From contig CM055191.1 of the NCBI GenBank assembly GCA_029224185.1, positions 21,194,172 through 21,258,171 of the forward strand: a stretch of 64,000 nt of DNA, in the 5' to 3' direction. Source of the stretch: Karalla daura (Eukaryota > Chordata > Actinopteri > Chaetodontiformes > Leiognathidae). Every line of letters begins with the position of its first letter. Within the stretch, counting starts at the first letter, position 1. The notes under the pieces were generated by a model. It made no database searches and was not told where the DNA came from. It saw only the letters and a program-made list of their open reading frames with translations. Made by a program: the position numbers and the translations under genes. Positions 34,270-45,830 of the stretch are shown here, one piece after another.

Positions 34270-34560
34270 ATTTTGAAGAAATGCAAATTCCGAAAGCAAA
34301 AAAGGGACATTTTGGCAAACCTGAAAGAATTACAGGGGAATAACACTTTGTTTTATCCACACATAATTCCCAGGGAATATCATATCATAAATATTTGCAT
34401 TCAGTTCTTATCAGGACATTTGCATTTGCCTCTTATCAGTCAGCAAGCCAGGCACTGGCAGATAGGGAGAGCTGCCTCCACGCCATACACACATTTCTAA
34501 TGAGTCACGTCGCAGGCTGATATCATATTTTGGCTAGAACTTTATCACCAAAACGAGGAG
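34270..34560. promoter_or_regulatory. candidate enhancer with duplicated POU-GATA module
   Basis: Two copies of ATTTGCAT, six spacer bases, CTTATCAG occur at 34393-34414 and 34418-34439, a period of exactly 25 bp. The octamers and the GATA sites are identical between copies while most of the spacer differs. An AP-1 site TGAGTCA lies at 34501-34507. Given that the downstream gene encodes a GATA cofactor, a GATA-responsive enhancer is a reasonable inference. Confidence 0.5.
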
Positions 34561-36770
34561 GTCATTTTCTCCTGGAGTTGGCTCATCTTGGAACTGTCTT
34601 TGAGTTTTTTTTTCTCTGATGTGATTCAACTGAGATTCATTTTTTAAAGCCCACAAAAAGGATTATTTCCTCTCCTCCCCCAACCGCAACAGCCCCATAT
34701 CAGTGGCACGTATGCTTGCAATGATTATCATTCTGTCATAAAATATTTCAGTTTTATCAGAGTATTATTTTATTTGCCACAGCATCCCTCGGAACAGAGA
34801 CTCTGGGGAAGGGAAGACGAAAAAAAAGAAACAACAAAAAAAAAAACTGAGCTCATCTGCATGAACAGCAGTGGATGACAGGCAGGAGACTGTGCTCCAC
34901 CATCTCATTTTAGTAGACATGTGCAACAGTTTCCAGGGGGAAAAATTAAAGTAATTGTTTGATAACATTTTCAAAAAGGTATTCCACAATAACAATTTCA
35001 TGGTGCATTGCAGAGTATAATTATAAATCAGCCTTTTTTTCTTGGACAGCCAAGGAACACTGGGGGTCAAGTAAAGTATCCTAGTCAAATTCTCCTCTCA
35101 TTAGTGCAATCGCTTCTCTCTGCTAATTATTTCCTCCTTCTCTCTCCCCCGTCTCTCTCCCTGTCTCTGGATTATCCTGAGCAACATGCAGCATTAGCCT
35201 GAATGATGATTTAATATATTTTTTATTGAAATGTGTTGTTCTTGCAAATATGTTTTGCATTAATTATGACTTGATGTGACAAAATGTTAAACATTCTTTT
35301 GATGTAATGTAATCATGCATGTGCCAAGCTGCATTTATATGCATGCTTTGCTTTTTTAATGCAATTGGGCAGTTGACATATTTTTCCTCAATCTCAGTTT
35401 TGTATGCAATTAAAAGGCAAAATGCATTTCCCTGCCCACAGTGAGGGGGAAGAGACGGGGACGTGGAATAATTGAGAAAATTCAAACACACAGTAATCAT
35501 TAAAATGTGCTGTAAGGAATGGATGTGACACATAAACGATTTGCTCTCCAAGTAATTCACATGTAAATCCAAAACAGAAAATGCCAGTGTAGTGACAGGG
35601 ACTTGTGATTAACGGCGGACAACAGCAGCGGCTACTCTGAAACAAAGCAGGAAACGATAGTAAGGAGAGTGACAAAACTAAAACAGTCATCCCTCTTCCC
35701 CTCATCTCTGTTTGGCTGTCTTGTTTTTTTTTTTTCTGTGGGAAGGGGATGAGCTGTAAGGAAACGTGAGAGGGAACGTATTCATCTGCAGCCCTGCCTT
35801 CTGGAGGTGGGTCTCTGAGCCCTTTTCCTCAGTCCTCATTATGGCTCGGTGCCTGCTGCAGCTTGGAGGAGGGCAGCTGGATCACCTTAAGGATTCTCCT
35901 TAAATCTTATCTCAGGCGTTGTTTAAACAGAGGAAGGGAGACATTCCACAAGGCCCAGCCGTAGACTGTGGGCCCAGCTCTGAAGATCTATCAGGCAGGA
36001 TTCATATAATCAGTGGCCTCTTTTTCCAAGCAGCAGAAAAAAAATGAGGAAATTTGGGGTCGTAATAGTATTGCCTGCACAGTATTTCTATGTATTATTA
36101 TATTGTTCTGAAGCCACCAGAAATGTGCACTAGTGCAGAAATATTACAAAGAGATAGTGCGAACAGTATTACTGTGTAATATTACTGCTCTGGAGGCATT
36201 AGAAATCTGCACCAGTGCATCATTTCCAACAAAGCTGTGACTGTAAAGTTGGATGAGCATTTTTTTTTTAGTTTTTTTTTTCTCAGTTAACAGCAGCACA
36301 TGTTGTGTCAAACTGTGCTGCCATTAACACATCATTAACATATTTCATGAACAATTACACAATATGTGGTGTTAAAAAGAAACGCTCACAGGTGTGTAGT
36401 CTTTAGTTAGCTGCGTGGCTTCTGTGTGACTAGCTGTGCAAAGTACGAGGATATCACGGCAGGCTGTGTCTAGGAGAACCGAGCCTCTGCCACACAGCCT
36501 GAAGTCTGTGTGGCCTCCAGTCTCCCCACCAAGCCGCACAGACTGGGCTGGAAACTGTCATAGTTGGTAGCTATGTTCTGCTCTGAACAGCGCTGCACAG
36601 GAGCAATAGGGTTGTCAAGCTAGTGAATGGGTAGCCTCCCCATTTGCCATTGTTCATTTTATTGCAACAATCAGAATGTACCAGTGGTAAAAAGGAGCTG
36701 GAAATACAAAATGGACAGTGATGCTGATGCTATACAGTACCAGTCCGTGGTGGACCTCTCTCCAATGGTG
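34561..36770. other. intergenic block with local tandem duplication
   Basis: AT-rich candidate elements at 35190-35560. A diverged tandem duplication of about 62 bp occupies 36079-36223. No exon recognised. Confidence 0.45.
36079..36223. repeat. diverged tandem duplication, 84 bp period
   Basis: Unit 1 at 36079-36142 and unit 2 at 36163-36223 share ACAGTATT, TTCTG/CTCTG, AGAAAT, TGCAC and AGTGCA landmarks in the same order, roughly 70 percent alike by eye. Confidence 0.55.
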
Positions 36771-37002
36771 GAGAGAGGGCTGAGCTGTAGGGAGATGCTC
36801 TTGATTTACTGTCCTGTTCATGGTCCAACTCACATTTGGAGACGAGTTGTGGGTAATGGCAGAGAGAATGAGATCGCAAATACAAGTGGACAAAATGAAA
36901 TTTCTCTGCGAGGTGACTGGATCTGTCGATCTTAGAGGTGTTGTGAGGTGCTCAGACATCCAGGAAAGGTTCAAAGTAGAGCCGCAGCTCTGTTGTCTCG
37001 AG
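36771..37002 (+). mobile_element. non-LTR retrotransposon reverse-transcriptase remnant
   Basis: A decayed piece of the C-terminal part of a fish LINE polymerase. One frame reads GDELWVMAERMRSQIQ, then CSDIQERFKVEPQL, from 36835 to about 36996. The part immediately upstream (36779-36840, LSCREMLLIYCPVHGP) continues the same protein in another frame, so there is at least one frameshift. The motif order (LSIY-type strand, G-ELWVM-ERMRS, R-SDI-E--VEP) is the one seen in abundant fish LINE copies. The clade is not assigned. Non-functional fragment. Confidence 0.7.
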
Positions 37003-38779
37003 ACTACTACTCCGCCTACTCCTCCTATATCACATTAAGTGTACATTAAGTTAAAACGTTAAATTTTACACAGTGCACATATAATGTCTGTTTATCATCA
37101 ATACGAGAAACAAAAAGCCTCTATGACAAAGCACGTCATTGTACGTTCATAAAAACCTACTGCAACACATCTCAACGGGAGAATGATATTCATATTTCTC
37201 ACAGACGTCCAATGCCGAATCATTTGAGCACTGTGTTATAATGAACCTAAAGTGCTCCATGTAGCACCTAATAAAGTTTTATGGAACAGGCATAATGAAC
37301 CATTTCCCCCTCCTGATATGAGTTTCCTTCCAGCGTTGGTGTGTGTACTGCCTTCTGTGAGAGCCAGCCGAGCGTATATTTCTATTTGGCAACACACTCA
37401 CATTATCGTATGTTTCATTCCATGTGCACCAGAGACAGGTATGCATGATGTTCTTTGTGACAGGTATCTATTAGGACTGGCTGAGGTGTCTATGTTCTGC
37501 TTAGATTTAGAGAGATTTAGACATGCCTGCTTTGGACCATTTATTTTAAGAGAGAATCAAGTTAGTGAAGAAGCAGTGGCCTTTGGAAGTTACTACAATA
37601 CGTCCCTTGATCCTCTTGTCTGGGAAAAATTGGCCAAAACTGACTCAGAATAACCTGCAGGATCAGTTCAATGTAATGTGAAAGCAGAAAGTAATTTCCA
37701 TAATTGTAAATAGAAAAAAAAGAAACATTCGAGAGCATCTTCAAGACGTGAAATAATTTAGGCTGTCATTTCATAGAACAATGCAGGCGCTGGAGATGGA
37801 TGACTGCAGATGTAGTCTTATCTTCCATTCTGGCACTGTATTTACATGGGTTTTCAACATTTGTGCAGCCTGTGGTGTCATTATCTTTCAAAATGCTTGT
37901 TGAGCAGCACTGTTGGAGCCTGGTCCTGCAGCCATGCTCGGGCTGGTGCATGTGGGGTCGGCGCATTAGAGTCCAAGTTACCAGCCGCTCTCAGAGGGGG
38001 GGCCACTGTCAACGGCGACTTTTACAACTGGTGAGCTGCCATCAAACCAAAGCACTGCTAATCGCAATCTCACGAACAGCTAAAGGCCTCGCAAATGAGC
38101 GCGGAGATGGTGTTATGGTGTTTGCGGAGCGTGGCTGCGCGCTGCCTGTCCAAATCAAGAGGAGTTGCGGCCCAGTCTTTGTCTGAGGATCTGGGTTTGG
38201 CCAGCGGTCTGGCCTCAGCAGGGACCGGGATCGAGAGGATTTGAGTAGAGCTTCGGCAGCTTTTGGAAATAAGCTTGTTGGGGAGACGTCGCTGCACAGT
38301 ACAGCGGTGGATCACAGGGAATGGGGAGGGAGCCTCTGCCACCACAGAGTAGAGAATATACAGTAAGTAGTAGTTAGTATTAGTCGCTACATGCAAGACA
38401 CTGTTGTAGCACTAAGACTTTAGTTCTTACAGGTAAATTCACTTTGAAGAAAGCAACCTGCTTCTGAATAAAAATGACCATCCGGGCATATGCTGTAGAT
38501 AAGCCTTAGTAATAACGCAGAGTCTGATGGTTATTTGCTGCTTACATGATGAATTTGTGAACTCAGAGACTCTCTGTTTATGACCTTTTTAATCATAAAT
38601 AAACATGCCTGATCATGATTTTGGACTGAGCACACAAATTGCAACATGCAGCATGTTGTCGGTATCATTAGTCACAGTGGTATGCCGTATATCACATGTA
38701 TTTATTTTGCTTTATTGTACTTTTGGCTCAAGTGAGGAAGTTACCTTTGAAGTTAAAAAGATTTATTCTACATAGAAAC
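37003..38779. other. intergenic
   Basis: A 133-codon open frame at 37252-37653 (plus) shows no recognisable domain or splice context and is treated as chance. No other feature seen. Confidence 0.45.
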
Positions 38780-38988
38780 CATCCATCCATCACGGCATAC
38801 ACTCTAGACAGGTCATCGGTCCATTGCTAAACACACACATGTACAAGAATGTCAAATTAGCCTAAACATGCATGTTTTTAGTTTGTGGAAGTAAAAAAAA
38901 TATAATATAAGATTACCCAACCTCAGAAGAGAAAGGTGTTTAGTCCAACCGGGCATTGACCCTGGGACCCTCTTGTCAGCCAAGAAAC
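38780..38988 (+). mobile_element. degenerate teleost interspersed repeat, copy 2
   Basis: Same family and orientation as the copy at 10446. It starts CATCCATCCATC, followed by ACACTCTAGACAGGTCATC and GGTCCATTGC, CATGCATGTTTTTAG, and the tail GGGCATTGACCCTGGGACCC. Internally deleted, about 210 bp against about 355 bp in copy 1. Confidence 0.65.
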
Positions 38989-39318
38989 ATTTAAGTGAAA
39001 TACTTGAGTAAATTACCAGTACCTGAAAATTGTACTTTGCTATGGTCAATAGAGTGTTAACTTCTTGACTCCATATCAATCCTGTTCTTAGCAATTCTTT
39101 TGCCTCTTCCTTTGCCCAATTTTAAAGATGACTAAATCGGTCGTGACCACGCTTCTCTCCACCTATATTGTTCCACTTTTCTGATTGCTCATCGTTCCAG
39201 CCAGAGCTGAGGACAGCTGTCCTCGCTGGAGTGCGACATGTTGGTAATGCAGGGCCACCCTCCACCATGACAGAGCCATCAACGCTTTCCATAACCCTTT
39301 TACTCGTGTGTTGCCCAC

Positions 39319-39341
39319 ACACACACACACACACACACACA
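39319..39341. repeat. (CA)n tract
   Basis: Short CA dinucleotide run. Confidence 0.9.
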
Positions 39342-39954
39342 AACACTGGGAGTCACACACAGAGAGTGAAAATTGACTGTTTGGAGCAGGGGAAATAGCA
39401 TATGATGGAAGACAGGGCCGCTGCTGGGTGGAGTCAGGCTGATTAAGTGATTGTGACCATTCTGTTACTGAAATGCTTTCTTCAATCCTGCAGATAACAT
39501 CATCCTTGGGCTTTATCTTTGTTCTTGAACTTATTTTAAACATTCCCCTCTGCTCTCTTTTCATTACATACTGTCCTCTCCTTTTGGCATCCAGTTTCAT
39601 TACTGGTGACTTATCTCATACATCCTTCCCTTCCGTCACTCTGTTTATTGTGTGGCAGGGATTTTAAGATTAGTCGTTCCCACATACCCCATAAACACTA
39701 CTGTATAATGAAGGCTTGATACACCCAACCAGTAAAGGCCTGTGCGCTGCAGCAGACAGGGACTAAATATTTATTTATAGTTGAAGTAAATTAATTAGAC
39801 TATCTGAAGAACGATAGCAGGAAAAGGCTGTGCGTTTAATTTGAAATGGCATATCTGCAATGCATTTTTTCATTCCATAATCCCACAGCAAATGCGCTGT
39901 CTGCTCGTATGATATTACTATTCGGAGTAGATTATTTGCATATAGGTTGCAAAG

Positions 39955-39966
39955 TATAAAAGGGCG
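39955..39966 (+). promoter_or_regulatory. orphan strong TATA-like box
   Basis: TATAAAAGGGCG on plus matches the strongest TATA consensus including the G-rich downstream flank, in AT-rich desert. No gene follows that I can recognise. Confidence 0.3.
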
Positions 39967-40767
39967 TCTGATGTTATTTTGATTGATGAAGAAAAGTGTG
40001 CATTGAACCGAGTGATACAGCGTCGTCCTATTAGGACGGAGGCTGGGCTGTCGGGCTGGGATTTAAGGCAAACGGCTGAATGCAGATTCCTATTCGCTGC
40101 AGAGATATCACGGCCTCATCACGCTCATATCTGCTGTACACATTAGTCATACAGTGGTGTTGATAGATGAGAATTGCTCCCGAATTGTCCCTTTTCAGCA
40201 GCATGAATGCTCCATTAGGGGACGTTTGACCGTGCAGTATCGCTGCGCGCATTCATCAGCATCGAGGCAACGGGAGATACAAGTGGGAAGTGTTGCTCTC
40301 AGATTTTGATTTGATGTAACTGGAGCAGTTGTGGAGCTGTTGTGAGATCGCTGCCTGTTGACTGCATGCTCTGTGTTTACTGCCCCATGCCCCGGGAACA
40401 CCAACAGTGTCATACTCTGTTGCGTGTAAATAATATATAGCTGCTTTTGCTAGCACCAGTGTGAAATTGGACTGCAGCAACTGCAAGTTGGCATCAAGTC
40501 AATGCCGCACAAATTGAGATGAAATGATAAACCACACACCGACACTCATGCACTGAATATACACGTGCATGTGCATGAATTGCTTTGATAACTTACTTTG
40601 TTGTACGTAAATGAATGAACAAAAGGGTAAAGGGCTGAACTGCTCCACACACTGGGAGCAGCAATGAAGCCCCTTGGTCTGTCTGCACTGCACTGGTTTG
40701 AGATGCAACATACGCATAACCAAAGCCAAAATTCTCACCTCACCTCAAACAAAGTGCTTTTGATGCT

Positions 40768-40827
40768 TAAACTCAAACCCAGATGGGAGTCAAGATACGA
40801 ACCCTAGACTGTGGTGTCACTGTCCTG
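40768..40827 (+). mobile_element. possible tail fragment of the teleost repeat
   Basis: GATACGAACCCTAGACTGTG followed by GTGTCACTGTC resembles the 3' tail of the repeat family seen at 10446 and 38780. Short and uncertain. Confidence 0.35.
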
Positions 40828-43800
40828 TATAAAAATTACACAATATGAAAAATATGAAATTGATCCTCCCTGACCACAACCCGCCGACTGTGGAGCAGCA
40901 GATAACTGTAGTGCTTTGTTAGCTGGGAAAAGACACCACATAATCTAAGCAGTGATTACTTTTGTCACCGCAGTATAACGGGAAAACAGTGAAGTATGTA
41001 AATATCATTTCCAGGGGGCCGGGCTGTGCTGGGTGACCTTGGTGAAGTGGGATTGTTCGGTGGACGAGCCGTCTGATTGAGACCAGGGACACAGGAAGCC
41101 AGAGATGTAAAACGTTGCCAGCCTATGTTATAAACCCAGACATAGATATCTACACGTAAACAGTGCATTGTGCTCCAGGTGGGTCACGAGCTAGTTTAGA
41201 CATGTTTCATGGCTACAGTTACAGAAAGGTGTGTTTGTAGTAAAAGCCTGTCTAATTGCCTTTTTCATCAAATCAGTGAATAAAGAGCAAAGCGCTTTGG
41301 TCAGAGGGTAGAAAGTAATTAACTTATTTAAATGAAAATGTCAATTGAACCAAAGAAAAGATCGCTTTGAAGGCCATTTTTAGAAATTCAAAGCAACATT
41401 GAAACAATAATCGATATTTTTTCCTCTGACTTACTGTGTCCGTGGAAGCGGCAGGATGAAATCATTTGCTCCTGCTGTTGTAACAGGCCGAGCGCAGTTA
41501 AAATCATCACGCGGGGCTCCGACGTTGTTATCGTGAGGTCACGGCTCTATCTCCGCTGAATATTTTGTGAATTACATCCTCTTTCTTGTCTGTGTTTGAT
41601 ACAGCGAGAAAACATGAGGTCATCATAACCTCACGATCACACGATACCGTCACCGCTGAGGTACTCGCGCCCTGAGCGTTGGATGTAAAGGAGGAGCCCG
41701 GCATCTGCCCAAAGTGACGGGGTGTCTTTTTCATCTACATCATATCAACCCTCGTCGGCGCCACATACATGTAATTGCATCACTCAACAAGCAGGTTAAG
41801 AGACGGGGTTGGAGAAATTAACATTTTTTTTCTTTTTTTTGCAGATTTCCCCAGTTGTTTTAATAACCCATCTCAAACCTGTGATCTAATCTCCAGGAAC
41901 AGTGGAAGTAATTAAAGTTGAAATTAATTACCGTCTGTGCCTGATATTCTAATAACGGCTTTGAGTTTTGTAGCAGGAAGTTGATATTTTGTCATCCGTG
42001 TTTTATCTCTTACGGCCCGCGCGTGATTGTCTGCTCTTACAGATTATTAATGTAGCCAGGAAGAGAGCAGGAAATGGCAGATAAAGGCGGAGAGACTTTC
42101 CTTTCTAGCGCTCCTCCTGACCACAGTGGCCCCTCTTGACAGCTCCAAGCCCCTCCCCCTCCTCCTCCTCCTCCTCCACCAGCCCTCTTCTTTTAACAGT
42201 CCCTTTATCATGACAGTATTTAGAGGAGATACGGTAAGACTGAGCAGGCCTTATGACTGCTTTTGATAGAAATTATACAATTGTTCATTAGCGGCTAAGA
42301 TAATGCCCACCTCCTCCTCCTCCTCTACATGCACACGCACACACGTACACACACACCCTCAGCTCTCCTTTCCCTTTGGGATCTCATTTAAGACCTGCGG
42401 CGTTCAGCAGTGCATGCTGCAAGGGCTATAGATGTGACACCGCACACGACCCGCCGCAGACAGTGCAGCTGCAAATGTCAAGTTAAGTGAAGGGAAGTGT
42501 TCGGCCTGCACACTCTAGTAAGCAGGGTACGTACCTCCCTGTGGGGTGGGTGGGGGTAACGGGCGAGCGTGGCGCTCCCTCCGCCTGGGTCTGTCACTCT
42601 TAGAGAGGCTATCATGTTTTTAATGGAAAATGGTCAACTAAAATCAAATATTAAGCTTTGATAACCGTGGTGGAGGAGCAGTGCCTTTTGAAGTGGAAAA
42701 AACCTTTCAGCTTTCTTTATACTGTATCGCCTTACACCAACTCAGGAGCTCCAAGTCTGGAAGCATCCAGGCTCCTGTTTGCTCCACTTGCCTTAAAGAT
42801 AAACGCAACCCTTGGATACTCTTGCACTGTTAGATCTCATCAGTCTGTGCCATTCATTGCGTTTCAGTGGTGAACAGCTGAGTAAGCCGTAATTCTGGTA
42901 AATGATTTTTTTTTTTTTTGTTGGAGCCACTTTCTGTCAAATTGCTTCGTCTGCTTCTGCAGGAGTGAGCAGTTCCCTGCATTTCTTTGCGTGTTTATGG
43001 ACCTTTGCAAACACACCTCAGAGGCAGGCTTTGTGACCGCTCGAGGAAGAAATAACGCTTGATTCCTCTTACAAATGGAGAGTTGAATGTATAAGCAGTA
43101 AAACGCCCTTGCTTCAGCTCGGACATTTGGCTGCCACAGTCTGACTGAGACTGACATGAGCTGTGACGCTAACTGCTAGCTAACCTTGGACAGATATGGC
43201 TTCATACAGTATCTAACACATCTGCATCATTTCACCGATTTTGCCACTTAGTGACCACAGTAATCAGAGGATGAGGAGTCCTGTGTCCCATACATTAACT
43301 ACTATAACGTATAAGTTTCCATTTTTCACAAGAGGCAGCTTTGATGACTTACAATTTATTTGCAGGAATTCATGATTTAATATCAAGTCAAATAGAACAG
43401 TAGACATTGAGTATCAGGGCAGTGGGCCTGCCACGGCACATTCTTGTAAAAGAGGCAGTATGACCTTTCCTTCACTTAGGTTGCCATTTATTCGCAGTAT
43501 GGGGAAAATAGCACAGATTTACATCACAAAAACCTTTTACAAGTGGTAAATTGAATTTCCTGGCTTGTTAATTTTTAGTAGTCTTTACATTTGATGCATA
43601 CAATCTGGTGGTATGTGCCCATCTTGTTAACTCCTGCTGTAAAGTGTCTTGCGTACTGGTCAGTCACAGAATGTTAAATAGTAGTGTTATAATGTTAAAT
43701 GGAGTAATTTGGTTGCAAGGTTTGAGAGTGAGGACCTTCACTCACAACACAATATGCAGTGCCAAGTGAGCTGTTTTTTAATACTGTTTAATACTGAATC

Positions 43801-45180
43801 TGTCTCGGTATTCATCTCATATGCTTCTTTTGAAATATATTTCTTGACGTTTCTTATGTTGATGACAGCGTAAGAGTGCATACATAAGCATAAGAGCACA
43901 TCACATTCTCTTCTTTAGGACAAGAAAGCCACAACAGCATGTCCTAAAAATACCAATCTTTATATCAAAACAAAAATATGAAAGAACAGAGCTGCCTACA
44001 TATTTTAGCAAGTGCTTTACATAAGAAGAGAACAGAAAAACTGACTGGTCAGTCAGTCACACTGAAAGAAAAGAGAAAAAGCACAGCATAACTGTCTTAC
44101 TTGCCAAGACTGAAGTTGGGTGACAAACAGCCACTTTCCCCCTGTCTCCTGGATCAGCTATAAGACGATTTCAATGACATGCAGAAGATCAACTGTTGGG
44201 AGAGTGAGGACTGCGAGACAGGGGCTTAGAATCGCGGCCGGATCAGAATGAGATGAACATACAATCAGAGGCAAAGCCACACGGGCTTATCTGCCCTTTC
44301 ACGATAGCTGTCATCATTTGAGAGTTCCCTCGGCTGCTCCTCCGCCAAAGATGAGAAGGCTTTCTGGCAGAACCAGAAAGTTTCTCTTTTCTGCTTCAGG
44401 AAAAGTTCTGGAGGAAAAAGTTGTAGCGCCCCACAAAGAAGCACATGAAAGTCGTCGCGGAGGGGGTAGAGCCAAAATGAGAAGTCAGGAGGTGTCAACC
44501 TGGGTGAAAATAACAGAATCAAATACAAGGAGGGCAAGATATCAAGCTGCAGGGCAAACAGAATAAGATTCAATAATGCATGGATCTGTGGAGGCATGGC
44601 TTTAGAACACATGCAGGGTTTTAAAATAAAGGTTTTTTTTCAATTACATGCCTCTCCTCTCTCTCCGCCTCTCTCAATTAGATCGATTTTACTGATATAC
44701 TTAAACATTAGAAGTATACTGTTCCTTCCAAACCCTCCCCCTGCTGTGATATCCCATGCACACAGTGTGAAGCGTAACGTGAACCTGTATTATCCGCCCT
44801 AAAACAGACCTTCATCCCTCGAGTGTCATTTTGATGTGAGCTACTGATGGACTGGCGGCACGCGCGGCATATGTCACATATACTTCATACAAAACCCCGC
44901 TTGGCATTAGTGTTGTCGGGCTGCGTGGGCGATCTGTAACATGAAATGGATCCATTTCAGTGCACATCGCTGAACATATCCCATACAAGGCTACGGCCAG
45001 TGTTTATAGCTCACCCCCTGCGAGGCATTGGCATCCAGCAGCGGCTCTATATCTGAGACAGTATGGTGGCTGTGTAGTCTTTTCCCATGTGAGCCCTGCT
45101 ATGCGAGGTGATTAGAGCATCTCTGTCAGTGGCTGAGGGGACAGATGGAGCAACAGAGGACTTTCTGGAGAGGCTATGGT

Positions 45181-45830
45181 AATTAGGAGTGAAAGGAGAG
45201 AAAATGGCGGCTTCAGAGCGGCCGGGTTCAGCGAGAAGCTTTAAACAACACTATTCAAGTGGCGCAGGGATTTGTATGCCCTTTGGCCAGTCAACATGGC
45301 ATTGTTATGTTCATGTTAACATGCTTTCACATGCTGTGAGGCTCCCCCAACAGCATCAGTGTTGTACAAAACTATTTATGCTATGTAGACATTATTTTCT
45401 CCTTAATGAGCTAAGCTAGTGTGTTAAAGGAGCAATTCACGCAACTCCAAAATGGCGGGAATGAACGAGGAACAGACATGTGGCAGTTACAGGCCGCATC
45501 TCAGTAGGGCTGTTCAATCCAGCTGTGGGATTATTACACTGGTGCTGGGGCCGAGGCAGGCGCGGATATCTCCAAAATGAAAACCGGTGGTCCAACGCCA
45601 CTACAGGCGTGAGAAGAAAACATTTTATTTTCCGCTTTCCTCAGGTGGAAGTGTGCCTTCGGATCAGTCAGCGCGGTCCGTTTGTTTGTGTTCTCATTTC
45701 GGGAGGATTTCCCCGCAGGCAGGTGAACAACAGAACAAATGCAAAATTCAGAAAACTGTTCAAGGTTCACTTCACCAAATTTTGAGTCCCTGTGTGAACC
45801 TCAACACGCTGGTCGTTGTTCTGTAATATG
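45181..45830. promoter_or_regulatory. segment with two YY1-type motifs
   Basis: AAAATGGCGGC at 45201-45211 and AAAATGGCGG at 45449-45458, both plus. Such motifs usually lie at promoters or in mobile-element promoters. The short open frame from the first ATG (76 codons) has no recognised relative. Confidence 0.3.

Larger units (their letters stand above)
38989..45180. other. intergenic desert block
   Basis: CA tract at 39319-39341. A TATA-like box lies at 39955-39966. A possible third fragment of the fish repeat lies at about 40768-40827. CTC-repeat runs lie at 42158-42178 and 42312-42325. No exon recognised. Confidence 0.45.

Noticed and set aside
37252..37653. 133-codon plus-strand open frame
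   Set aside because: No recognisable domain, AT-rich context and no convincing splice or promoter signals. Chance ORF is the simpler reading.
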